DNA of 64,000 nt. It comes from Monodelphis domestica. Lineage: Eukaryota > Chordata > Mammalia > Didelphimorphia > Didelphidae. This document shows positions 21,590 to 32,164 of this stretch, piece after piece. The position numbers and the translations under genes were made by a program. Location: positions 18,368,755-18,432,754 of the forward strand of contig NC_077232.1 of NCBI RefSeq assembly GCF_027887165.1, given 5' to 3'. A model generated the notes under the pieces. The model was given only the letters and a program-made list of their open reading frames with translations, was not told the origin of the DNA and did not search any database. How positions within the stretch are numbered: position 1 is the stretch's first letter; every line of letters starts with the position of its first letter.

Positions 21590-22735
21590 TATCTTTTTAA
21601 ATTAAATTTTATTTTTTCAATTACAAATAGAAACATTTTTAACTTATTATTTTTATTTTTTAACTAATTAATTTATTTAGTTAATTTAGAACATTATTTA
21701 TTGGTTACAAACATCATATTCCTTCCCTCTCTTCCCTCCCCTTACCCTTCCTGTAGCTGACACTCAATTCCACTGGGTTTTACATGTGTCCTTGATCAAA
21801 ATCTATTTCCATGTTGTTGATGTTTGCACTAGGATGATCATTTAGAGTCTACATCCCCAGTCATATGCCCTCAACCCATGTGATCAAGCAGTTGTTTTTC
21901 TTTTGTATTTCTGCTACCACAGTTTTCCTCTGAACGTGGATAGTGTGTTTTTTCTTGTAAATCCCTCCAAATAATTCAGGATCACTGCATTGCCACTAAT
22001 GGAGAAGTCCATTATATTCCATTGGACCACAGTGTATGTGATGTGTCTCTGGACCTCTGTGTACAATGTTCTTTTGGTTCTGTTCCTCTCATTCTGCATC
22101 AGTTCTGGAGGTCATTCCAGATCCCATGGAATTCCTCCACTTTATTATTCCTTTGAGCACAAAAGTATTCCATCACCAAAAGACACGCGATTTGTTCAGT
22201 CATTCCCAAATCAGAGGCCATTCCTTCATTTTCCAATTTTTGACCACAACAAAGTGTGGCTATTAATATTCTTGTACAAGTCTTTTTCCTTATTATCCCT
22301 TTAGGGTACAAACCCAGCAGTAATATGGTTGGATCAAATGGCAGACAAGTCTTTTAGTGACCTTTGCGTATAATTCCAAATTGTCCTCCAGAATGGTTGG
22401 ATCAATTCACAACCCCACCAGCAATGCATTACTGTCGAGACTTTGCCACACAAAATCCAGCATTCATTATTTCCTGTGCTGTCATATTAGCCAATCTGCT
22501 CGGTGTGATGTGATACCTCAGAGTTGTTTTGATTTGCATCTCTGTGATTATAAGAGATTTAGAGCACTTTTTCCGTGTGTTTATTAATAGTTTTGATTTC
22601 TTTAACTGAAAATTGCCTACTCATGTCCCTTGTCCATTTATCAATTGGAGAATGACTTGATTTTTTGTATAAATGGTTTCGCCCTTTGTAAATTTGAATA
22701 ATTAGACCTTTGTCAGAGGTTTTTGTTATGCAGAC
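21590..22735 (-). mobile_element. L1 3' end (about 1.1 kb), 5'-truncated
   Basis: Reverse complement of the L1 ORF2 end plus 3' UTR. A T/A-rich tail is at 21595-21690, then 'CAATTCCACTGGGTTTTACATG', 'AAGCAGTTGTTTTTCTT', 'GAATTCCTCCACTTTATTATTCC', 'CCAGAATGGTTGGATCA' and 'ACCTCAGAGTTGTTTTGATTT'. It is absent from A and A'. The B' counterpart keeps only its last 150 bp (60855-61010). It therefore inserted after the A/B split and before the B/B' duplication, and no complete ORF remains. Confidence 0.85.
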
Positions 22736-22739
22736 TAGT

Positions 22740-24580
22740 TTTCATTATCTTTGGTATCAACTTCCTATTAACTGTCATTGTTTCATTGTAATTCCAAAGA
22801 TCATTCTCCTTGTCAGAAAACAGAAGCAAAATGCAAAGTCCCTGGCTCTATTTTTGAAATGCTTCTTTGTACTTAGCTCAACAACCTTGAGAATCAGATA
22901 ATTTCCTTACTGGATTACCTTTTGTTTCCTCAAATGGAAAGATAAAATAATCTGCTCCTTTGTCACCTTTAGCCTTCATTGTTTCCCTCACCTCATCTTC
23001 AGCCCTACCACTGCTCTGATTATATAACTAGAAGGTAAGATCTCCTTTTACATTCATCCTCTGTCACATGGATTTTTCTTTGGTGCTGCAGACTTTTTTT
23101 GCATATCTAAGTCTGTCTAATTGTAATTTTTCTTTTTTATCCTCAAAATTTCATTGTTGAGATCATTCTGTGCTTCTGATTGCAACTCTCCATAGAATTA
23201 ACCATAAAATCCTAATTGATTTTACATTTTGAATGTGGGGAACTGACTGTATGCAAACCTAATATGCATGTCTGACAATTCATAGTTTTTCCTTCTTCAT
23301 GTATCACAGACTTTAGGATGATCTGATGAATTTCTACTCACTACTCCAACATCCCATCCCTATTTATTTTGATCCTACCCAACAATTCCTTATCCTTTGA
23401 GAGAATCCAGTGCAAAATTGAATTTCCTGATATTATTCCTTCACTTTTCAACTTCTGATGAATTATAGTATCTTCATCATAAAGAAATCTACAACCATTA
23501 TTTGAGGAGATGCCCAGATACATAAATTGATATACAGATGATGACAAATAAATAGACAGTTAGAAAGAGACAAAGAGAGAAACCAGCAAAGTTAAAATGA
23601 AAAAGAGGCAGTCAAAAAGGAGTGACAATGATGAAGAGATACAGTGAAATATAGAAAAAAAACAGAAGTAGATCTAGAATGAGGGAGACAGAAAACGAGA
23701 AAACCTTCTGGCATAAGTCCAGATAAATGAAGTCTCTCATCAAAATTCTGATAACTGTTTAAGTTATTTCCATAATTTTCCTCTACTCTGGTTCCCAGAT
23801 TACCTTTTTTGTTTTCTAAGTAGGAAAAAAAATTACAACAGTTTGTTATTACCTATTCTATTTCATTGGCATAAGGGAGTAACCTTTCCAGAACCATATT
23901 CTCTTTGAGTTCCCGGCCTCAAGCCTACATGTTATGTAAAGATAGGATTTAGCTATATCCTGATTATTAAAATGAAGATACTTAGCTCTTCCTTCATAGT
24001 GAAGCTAGAATTATAATCCACAATCTATTTTTTGATTTAACTACAAAAGGTAAATTCACCACAATTAATTTTAACAGTTACCATGGAAGCTAGATTTCTA
24101 TTTGTGTGTCAAAGATTTTAATTCATTTTCCTTGAGAGGGACCTGGATATGCTACAAGGATGTTTTATTTTCTAAGTTTCATTCTCCCTAATTAACTAGC
24201 TGTGATCATCTTGACTTGAGATTCTCTGATTTGGTTTTCTATAATATTTTCAAGATGAAACTTGTTCTAGAGAGCATGTGGCAGCCCTTCTTAGAACTAC
24301 CATAAAAACTTGTTCTAGCCTCTCATGGTGGCAAAGTTCAATTAAGTACTCAAAGTATAAGTGACTGATGAGGAACTGTGGCAGGGCTTTCCTAGCTCTG
24401 ATGGCTTATACTCTGGGTAGGGAATGATTCTGGATTTGTCTGTTGCACAAAGGCTACCTTAGCTTAGTTAAGAGAGGGAAGGCTACCACTGGTCAATCAG
24501 TGAGTGATATTTAGTGTCTACTACTGTATCCCAGGCATTGTGCCAAACCTGGAGAATACAGAGAAAAGGTAGAACCCGTG
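22740..24580. other. A/B-shared flank, no gene seen
   Basis: Counterpart of 6025-7080 and 61010-62850. It includes purine-rich 23560-23700. No gene was recognised. Confidence 0.55.
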
Positions 24581-24589
24581 TTCTCTTTT

Positions 24590-26190
24590 CACTGTAGATT
24601 GAAAACAGTAAAGTAGAATTACAGAGTCAAGATGGAAGAGTCTGAATGGAGAAAGCTTGAACCACCCTGGGGATCCCTACACCCAAACTTAAAATAACAC
24701 TTCAAAATGAATGCTAGATTGTCAGAACAAACAAGAAGTCAGAGTCAAGCAACTTTCTTGCAGAAAACATTTTGAAAATTAGGCAGGGAGTGCCTGGCTC
24801 ACTGGGGTGTGAGGGGAACAAAGCTCCCAGAAAGGCCACACAGCTTGTAGCAAGACTACTTCAAGGAATACTGGCACAAGCCAACAGCCAGTCCCATCCC
24901 TCAACCCACATATACTATCTCAGGGTTCTTCAAGTGGGTCCAATTCAACCTTGAGAACATGAAACCCTGTCTAACCTAAGAGACTGAAACTCCACACACG
25001 TCCCTTAAAGATCCAAAGCTCAGATCAAGCCTGCAATGAGAATCCAAGCCTTAGCTCAGGGCAGTGAATGGTGCACCTGGCTGGTTCAGGCCTAGATAAT
25101 ACTGAACCCCAGCCCACTCCCAAACTGAAGCCCCAAACTCCAGCACAAGGTAGTTGGCAGGGCACCCAGCTGGTTCAAACCAAAGAGGGAGGTCAAGAGC
25201 CCTTGCTGAAATCTTAAGTGAAAAAGAAAACAAAATCTAGTGGGTGAAACAGAGGTTTACAGTGAGAGAAAAGTTAAGGGACAGGAGGAATGAAGCAAAC
25301 TATCTTACCTAAAGAGGTCCAAAAAGCTATTAAATTGGAGGGCAAAATGAGGGTCATAACAGACATTGTTTAACCATTATTCTCATTATCATTGTCTCAG
25401 AGGCAATAACAACCACACTCTCTCTGGTATAAGAAGAGGGGTATAAAAAAAGGGACGGGAAGTTTGGAGTTGTGTTTAAAAGTAAACACTTGTGTGTAGA
25501 CACAGGGTGAAGGGGGAAATTGGACTAGGGGAATACACAAATAATAATCTTAACTGTAAATGTGAAAAGAATGAAGTCACCATAAAACAGAAGCATAAAA
25601 TAGATTGGATTGAAAATCAGAGTCTTACACTATATTCTCTACAAGAAACATATTTGAAGCAGGAAGGCAAATAAAGAATTAGGGTAAGAGACTAGAACAG
25701 AATCTATTGTGCCTCATCTGAAGTTAAAAAAAGCAGGAGTAGCAATCATGCTCTAAGAAAAAGCTAAAGCAAAAAATATATCTAATTAAAAGAGAAAAGG
25801 AAGGAAATTATAACTTGCTAAAAAGTACCATAGACAATGAAGTAATAGACATACTAAAATATATGCAGCAAATATTATAGCCTACAAATTTTTATTGAAG
25901 TCAAAGAGCTTTAGAAAGAAATATATGGTAAAACTATATTTGTGGGGGATCACCTTATCCCTCTCTCATACCTAGATAAATTTACTCAAAATATGGACAA
26001 GAAAAATATAGAGTGAATGAAATTTTAGAAAAGTTAGAACTAAAAGATCTCTGGAGGAAATTGATTTAAGTCAAATTTCTAAGAATAAAAACCATTTCCA
26101 AAATGACAGTCAAAGCATATGAATAGACAGTTTTCAGATGAAGAAATCAAAGCTATTAATAATCACATGAAAAAATGTACTAAACCACTC
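24590..26190 (+). mobile_element. L1: 5' region joined to ORF2 endonuclease start, degraded
   Basis: The GC-richer 5' part (24640-25440) is followed at about 25540 by 'AACTGTAAATGTGAAAAGAATGAAGTCACC', the usual start of the L1 ORF2 endonuclease (T-V-N-V-N-G-M-N-S type). 'TACTCTACAAGAAACATATTTGAAGC' comes later, and 26115-26190 is from the ORF2 3' portion. Most of RT is missing and no open frame survives. ORF1 is not evident between the 5' part and ORF2. The B' copy (62850 onward) runs off the window. Confidence 0.75.
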
Positions 26191-27092
26191 TTTTTTTTAA
26201 ACCTTTACCTCCAATATTAGAATGAATAATGTGTAATTATTCTAAGGCAGAAGAATGGTAAAGACTAGCCAATGGAGGTTCAGTGTCTTGGCCAGGTCAC
26301 AGTGTAATGGATGGTGGTTTGGGGGAAGGATTAGATGCTTAATTATAGGCCAGTATCAGAAAGATAACTGTTTTGGGAAGGGCAACTGTTGGCTGACCGG
26401 TTAACAGATCCAGTCCATGCAGAGCCTGTCCTGAGGTAACAGACCACTGAATAACAGGGACAGATGTTGGATTCATTAAACTAGGGAAGGTGAAAAGGGG
26501 ATTTGGATAAATCTAAGCTAATGTCAGCTACATAAACCCCTTGGACCTAAATGTCCTGTCACCAAGAGTCTTCACAGATTGAAACTACACTGATCCTTAT
26601 CTATCTGTCTAAAGAATGCAGACCATAATATAAATAAAACTACAGTGGCCCACCTTTTGATGGTAATAAAGTTAATGTTTTTTTGGCAGTTAGGCAAGAC
26701 AGGACCCAGTAGAGATCCTGGATACAGACGGGCCCCCAGACCTAATCTTATAGACAGATGACTCAGAGTGGTTCAGGATCACACCAGGAATCTCAGTAGA
26801 TGACAATGAACCAGCAGGTAAGCAGGTAGGATGGGAAAGACAAGGTATAAACAGCCACCAAGGGAAAGCAGCCAGTCCCTCCTAGTCAAACCAGAGAAAA
26901 ACCCAGCACACTCTCCCCCCCCCCCCCATTCTAGAATTATTTCTCAGCACCTGCATCTCCCTGCAGACCCACATGATATGCTCAAATCCTCTCTTCCTTA
27001 CAACAATAAAAAGGAAGAGTCTAAGAACAGATTTGAACCTAGGACCTCCTCTCTCTAAGCCTGACTCTCAATGAACTAAATTATCCAGATGC
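26190..27092 (-). repeat. SINE1 split by an LTR
   Basis: The left part (26190-26302) and right part (27003-27092) together match one marsupial SINE1 in reverse orientation. Landmarks are 'AAGGCAGAAGAATGGTAAAG', 'GGCCAGGTCAC' and 'CAGATTTGAACCTAGG'. The SINE lies within the L1 relic (24590-27975). Confidence 0.7.
26303..27002 (+). mobile_element. Probable solo LTR inside a SINE1
   Basis: The insert has TG...CA ends (TGTAATGG to CCTTACA) and is flanked by ACAG on the left and ACAA on the right, compatible with a decayed four-base duplication of the ERV1 type. AATAAA lies near 26666. A C9-11 run is at 26917. No internal retroviral sequence was seen. Confidence 0.5.
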
Positions 27093-27094
27093 CT

Positions 27095-27975
27095 CCTTTT
27101 CTTGATTAGGAAATGCAAATTAAAACAACCCAGAGGGACTGCCATACTCTTATCAAATTAGCCAATATTAAGTAAAGTGATAAATTTGAAGGTGATATTG
27201 TAAAACTGGGACACCAGTGCAGTGTTATTGTAGTTGTGAACTGGTCCAAACATTCCGGAGGGCAATTTTTAAGTGTGTCCAAAGGGCTAAGAAACTGTGC
27301 ATATCCTTTGATCACTACTGGGTCTCTATAACACAAATAGCATGAAGAGGGGGAAAGGACTTATTTAAAGAAAAATATATTTAACAGTTTTTTTTATAAA
27401 ATGATTTAGAAATTGAGGGAATTTCAATCATTTGGGGAATGGCTGAATAAATTGGATTAAATATTGATGATATAGTATTATTGAGTTATAAGAAATGATG
27501 ATCAGGAGAATCTCAGAAAAAGCTGGAAAGACTTACATCAACTGATGCATAGCAAAATAAGCAGAACCAGGAGAACTTTATATGCAGAAACAGTAATATT
27601 GTAGGATGATCAACTGTGAAAGACTGCTACACTGTAATATAATGAGTGGTCTGGGACAATTCAGAGGAATGTAAAATAAATAATACTGCTGCCAGAGAAA
27701 TAAATGTTAAGAGTTGGATGCAGATCAAAGCATACTATTTTTCACATTAGTATATTGGAGTTTTTTGAGGGGGTTGGTTTTATATGAATCTTCCCTCAAG
27801 TCAATGACTAATATGGAATTATGTTTCTAATGATAGCATATGCATAACCCAGATCTAATTACAGGAAGGGGATGGAGGGCAGGAAGACAATTTGAATCTT
27901 TTAATTTCAGAAAATGCACATTGAAATTTGTTATTACACATAATTAGGAAAATAAAATACATTTGAATAAAAAGG
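27095..27975 (+). mobile_element. L1 3' end upstream of OR2
   Basis: 'AGGAAATGCAAATTAAAACAACCC', 'TTTGATCACTACTGGGTCT', 'ATTTGGGGAATGGCTGAA', 'AGAACCAGGAGAACTTTATA' and terminal 'GGAAAATAAAATAC' are the L1 ORF2 end and 3' UTR. It is orthologous to 8800-9655 and 41850-42885. Confidence 0.85.
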
Positions 27976-28049
27976 TAAAGATTAATACATTATTCTCTCT
28001 ATGAAACTTGATGAATGAATTTGAGGTACCTCGAATAATTGCTATAACA

Positions 28050-28187
28050 GCTATCTAGATGTTTTTAGACACTTAATTCTCTATTTCTACCATCCAAATA
28101 AGATATGTCTATGACTATGATTTATATCTTGGAGTAATTTATCATGAATTGTTGATTTTTTGTGAGAGTTATTCTGCTTTGTTTCAG
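28050..28187 (+). promoter_or_regulatory. Conserved intron end and splice acceptor of OR2
   Basis: 'GCTTTGTTTCAG' ends at 28187 and aligns with the OR1 and OR3 acceptors. The exon would begin 'GATAATGACATCA', leaving an out-of-frame ATG at 28192. Confidence 0.7.
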
Positions 28188-28191
28188 GATA

Positions 28192-28233
28192 ATGACATCA
28201 CACTCAAATGACATTTATGGAGAATATATCTGA
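28192..28233 (+). other. Short upstream ORF overlapping the OR2 start
   Basis: ATG at 28192 opens a 13-codon frame that ends TGA at 28231-28233, inside the receptor reading frame. In OR1 and OR3 the matching ATG is in frame with the receptor. One extra T before the OR2 start breaks that frame. Confidence 0.7.
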
Positions 28234-29164
28234 AGTGAATAAGTTCATCCTTACAGGATTAACAGATGACCCAGAGCTTCATATTCCTATTTTCATAATG
28301 GTCACCCTCATCTATCTCATCACCCTGGTAGGGAACCTGGGGATGGTAGCTCTGATTTCCCATGATTCCTGCCTCCATACTCCTATGTACTTTTTCCTCA
28401 GAAATCTATCTCTGGTAGATTTTGGTCTTTCCTCAACCATTATTCCCAAGGTGATGACTGGGCTACTCACAGGGGACATGGTCATCTCTTATAATGGATG
28501 TGCTACTCAGTTGTTCTTTTTTGGGGGCTTTGCTGCTACTGAAAGTTACATATTAGCCTTTATGGCCTATGATCGTCATGCTGCTGTGTGTAGACCCCTA
28601 CATTATACCACTATCATGACTTCAAAAATGTGTGCATATATGCTTAGTGGGGGTCACATCTGGGGGTTTCTCTCCTCCTCCATTTTCATAGGAAGTATTT
28701 TTAGTCTTTCTTTCTGCAGGTCCAATGTAGTCCATCACTTTTTCTGTGATATTCCCCCTCTCTTGGTTCTCTCTTGCTCTGAAATTCACATCACTGAGTC
28801 AATAATCTTCATCTTTGGGTCATTAAATGGATCCTTCCCATTTCTTGTCATCTTTTTCTCTTACTTGTTCATCTTCATCACTGTCCTGAAGATCCGTTCT
28901 GCTGATGGGCGCCAGAAAGCTTTCTCCACCTGTGCTTCCCATCTCACAGCAGTGTTCATATTTTATGGGACAATCATCTTCATGTACTTTCGACCCAGCT
29001 CAAGCCATTCAATGGACTCAGACAAAATAGTGTCATTATTTTATACTACAGTTATCCCTATGTTGAATCCAATCATCTATAGTTTGAGAAACAAAGAAGT
29101 TAAAAATGCTTTCAGAAAAGCTGTGAGGGGACAACACCTTCAATTTGATCATCCTTTTAATTAA
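28217..29164 (+). CDS. Olfactory receptor, family 5 (OR5B-like), OR2
   Basis: Intact odorant GPCR of 315 residues. Motifs: sequon N3-I-S, GN at 39-40, [10 protein letters not shown]95, MAYDRH at 116-121, loop cysteines 167/177/187, [12 protein letters not shown] and PMLNPIIYSLRN. It ends FDHPFN, one residue longer than the other two. The start at 28217 aligns with theirs and has A or T-rich context with G at +4. A start at 28208 would add only MTF. It is the most divergent of the three at both ends and in TM3 (GGFAATESY versus VAFAAIESF in OR1), yet nearly identical to OR1 across 28562-28797. AATAAA falls three bases after the stop (29167-29172), too close to be a normal poly(A) signal. Expected role: odorant detection through Golf. 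Confidence 0.95.
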   Translation: MENISEVNKFILTGLTDDPELHIPIFIMVTLIYLITLVGNLGMVALISHDSCLHTPMYFFLRNLSLVDFGLSSTIIPKVMTGLLTGDMVISYNGCATQLFFFGGFAATESYILAFMAYDRHAAVCRPLHYTTIMTSKMCAYMLSGGHIWGFLSSSIFIGSIFSLSFCRSNVVHHFFCDIPPLLVLSCSEIHITESIIFIFGSLNGSFPFLVIFFSYLFIFITVLKIRSADGRQKAFSTCASHLTAVFIFYGTIIFMYFRPSSSHSMDSDKIVSLFYTTVIPMLNPIIYSLRNKEVKNAFRKAVRGQHLQFDHPFN

Positions 29165-29369
29165 AGAATAAATCAATTTGTACCTTCCTCTTTGATCCAT
29201 CCCCCATTAAGTCTATTTTTCTTATTCACCCAGAAGTGTGATCCACACTTTTCCAAGTGTAACACCACATAGTAGCAGATGTCAGATTCAGAATTTAAGA
29301 AAGTCTTGAATTTAAATTCTGTGTCTGACACTTTCATGTTGTGTAACATTAGGCCCATATTGTATAACC

Positions 29370-29635
29370 TAGGGAAACTAGGCTGCACAGGGGGATAGAG
29401 CAATGGATCTGGTGTTGGGAATATCTGAGTTAAAATCTGGCCACAGACTTACTATTTTTGTGACCCAGAATAAATCACTTAATACTTTTTACCTCAGTTT
29501 CCTCATCTGAAAAATGAGTTAGAGAAGGAAAGAAAAACCACTTTAATATCTTTGCCAAGAAAACTTCTCATGGGGTTCTGACCTTTTCAATATAACCAAA
29601 AAATGTCTGAGAGATAACAACCTCATCTACATCAC
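29370..29635 (+). repeat. Mar1-type SINE
   Basis: 'GATAGAGCAATGGATCTGG', 'AAAATCTGGCCACAGACTTAC', 'CCTCAGTTTCCTCATCTGA' and 'TTTGCCAAGAAAACTTCTCATG' in order. Orthologous to 11040-11345 and to the split copy at 44290-45460. Confidence 0.85.
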
Positions 29636-29639
29636 TTAA

Positions 29640-30490
29640 AGTCTGAGCCTCGGTTTCTTTATGTTTAAAGAGCCTTAAGAGTGAGATTTATAATATTGTT
29701 TTGTGGAATCAAGGGTATTTGTGTACAGAAGCTCACATATACAGATGCATCTAGACATCCCTATAAATATGTATACACATAACCATTATATAGAAATTCT
29801 AGATATTATCTTTTTAGAGGAGGAAGAGCAGCTATTTAAATTAAATGGTATAGTACTAGCTGAGTAAAGCCACTAAGATGCTTGGAAAGTGTCCTGTTTA
29901 ATGTAATCATTTTGCTTATTCAATAACTCCTTTGTCAGAGGTTGGTTACTAAATACTTAAGAATTTAAGCTCTACCAAAAATGTATAAGGCAGTTTAAAA
30001 GTTAATCCTTGTTATTATATTTTCTAACACTATAAAAAGTTTAAATTATAAAAAAAAAACTGTCTTGACTTTTAGCATTTGCTGATTTCTACGCTCTTTT
30101 ACACTTACAGTCAGTTAATTATCTCTTTGTGAGCCACTTAAAATTGGTTCCAACACACTCCTACAGCAAGACTAGCTTGAGGAAGGAACATAAATTAAAG
30201 GTGCTCCCTAATGGGTGGAAAGATCTTTGAGAGATTAGGAGGGAGAGAGGCCTTTCATTACACTGTCAGGGTAGTATGCCAACTTCAGTAGAAATTCCAT
30301 TTTAACTATTAGGTTCTTTAGGTGCTTAAAATGTTTCTGGGTCTGAATTGGAATTCCTGTGAATTTCTGTTAACATAATTTGATTTTTCTGTGGGATGTA
30401 ATCAAGGCTTTCTATTATTGTCTAACCTGAATTATTTTATAGGAGTTAGAGACCCATATTGCCCATATTGGGAGAAACATAAGAACATGC
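29640..30490. other. OR2 downstream flank, no gene seen
   Basis: Aligns with 11346-12190 and 45460-46310. Nothing coding. Confidence 0.55.
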
Positions 30491-30504
30491 TCTACTATTT
30501 GCAT

Positions 30505-30690
30505 GTAAATTGATTTTTTTAAAGATATTTTATTTACCCAATTACAGGTAATAATAATTTTCAACATAAATTTTCTGAGATTATGAGGTCCAAATTTTCT
30601 CCCTCCTTCCCTTTCTTCCAACCTTCTAAAGATGATAAACAATTTGATCTGTATTATATAGGTATTATCATGCACAATGTTCATCCATAT
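30505..30690 (-). mobile_element. L1 3' UTR fragment
   Basis: 'ATTTTATTTACCCAATTACAGGTAATAATAATTTTC', 'TCTCCCTCC' and 'GATGATAAACAATTTGATC' read as the reverse complement of an L1 3' UTR. It lies just beyond the border of the ancestral duplicated unit. Confidence 0.6.
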
Positions 30691-31099
30691 CGGTCACTAT
30701 TGTAAAAGAACAACAATATAAATCCCAAATTCCCAAATAAAAACATTAACCACTGAGTTAAATTGATGTGTTATGACATCTCTATTAAAAGAGTAATATG
30801 AAATTAATATTTATATCTCACTTTTTGTTTTATTTATTTTTTATTGAAAATTGTATCTTTTCACTAGTGTCAATATTTCTATTTCAAATCTAGTCTTGTG
30901 GACCTCAATGGTATAATTCATGAGAGTTTAAACTCCCTATTTCTGTGGGCTAACGTAGAATCCCAAAAAGCCAAATTTGGAAAGTTTTCCTCACTATAGT
31001 GAGGTATGAGTCAATTTGGATTTTGGATGTATGCTCACCCCAAGACATTGAAGGGGATCTGAGTCAGTAAGGTTAAAGATATGTGCTAATGTTTGACAC

Positions 31100-31297
31100 A
31101 TCAATATCACTATTGGGACTATATTCTAAATAAATCAAAGATTGGGGGGGAATGGAACTTCTTATACAAAAATATTGCTTGCCATCTCAGCAGGGAGGAG
31201 GGAGAGACATGGGTTGCAAAACATCAGCAAATGATTACTATAAAGTATATTTACTTGTAATTGGAATAATATAACTAAAAATGTAAAAAATAAAAGA
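31100..31297 (+). mobile_element. L1 3' UTR fragment
   Basis: 'CACTATTGGGACTATATTC', 'TTGCTTGCCATCTCAG' and the closing 'TTACTTGTAATTGG ... AATAAAAG' follow the L1 3' terminus. Confidence 0.65.
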
Positions 31298-31299
31298 TA

Positions 31300-31969
31300 T
31301 TTGCTCACCACTAGACTTCCAGAGGATGTTATTAATTTCTGTGTTTTCCCTATTGTCTTTGGTTATGGAAATCCCCCCTCTCTGAATCAAAAGAAGCAAA
31401 CTCTAATGTTTATCATTGTGATCAGCACAACCTTAGTTTACTTTCCATCACATTACTTTGGGTATCTTATGAAACCAACTATTTAAAATAGCTGCTTTTA
31501 CTATCCAATACTTCTTTGGCTACTGAGGAGCCTTAGATCCCTTTTGTTGGTCATTGTTGGACATTCTTTCCAATTTATTATGTTCAGATCTTTGTACCTC
31601 ATTTTTTCTTTATCACAGATTTTATTGTAAAAGTAACACACCAAGAAAAGAGAAAGGAAGAAATCTTTATTGGCAGGTCTTTTCCCAGGAGTAAATATAT
31701 TCTATGAGAGCCTAGATTTCATGGTCAGGTTCATACCTGGGTTCATCAGGTCTATGCTAGGTCTTTGGTGTTTCTTCCCCCAATGGAACTTCACACTTTC
31801 TTTGGACTCAAGACAACTTGTACTAGGTCAATCTAAAAAAAGCCATTATTCATCTGCATAAGTTCTCTGTGTGTTAGTGGGCTTCAAGAAAAGTATCAGC
31901 CAATTGTAGGATTTGGAAGCTTAAATGCTAATGCCATTCATGACCATATTGAAGAAATTTTTGCCCTTA
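31300..31969. other. Spacer between B and A', no gene seen
   Basis: Not matched elsewhere in the window, but A begins at the window edge, so its partner may lie to the left. The open frames (61-63 codons) have no recognisable features. Confidence 0.45.
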
Positions 31970-32164
31970 CTGAGAGAGGTGATGCTATTTATATTCTCTG
32001 ATCATCTTAGAGTACATCTGAAAATTTTATTCAGTCCAGTATGTGACATTTTGGGAAGAAGAATAAGACTTGGAAAATCCATAGAGAAAATCTACAATAG
32101 ACTATTCCATATAAGGGTCAATAAGAGCATATATTCATCTAGGAGAAGGAAAATGTTGGTATGA

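Larger units (their letters stand above)
18840..30490. repeat. Segmental duplication unit B (contains OR2)
   Basis: Aligns with A and A' from about 18880 (A 3160) through OR2 to about 30490. It aligns more closely with B' (58952 onward, offset about 38.3 kb at the right end). B carries an L1 insertion (21590-22735) absent from A. Confidence 0.85.

Noticed and set aside
29167-29172. AATAAA as the OR2 poly(A) signal
   Set aside because: It starts three bases after the stop codon, which is too close for a usual 3' UTR, and it is not conserved at OR1 or OR3.
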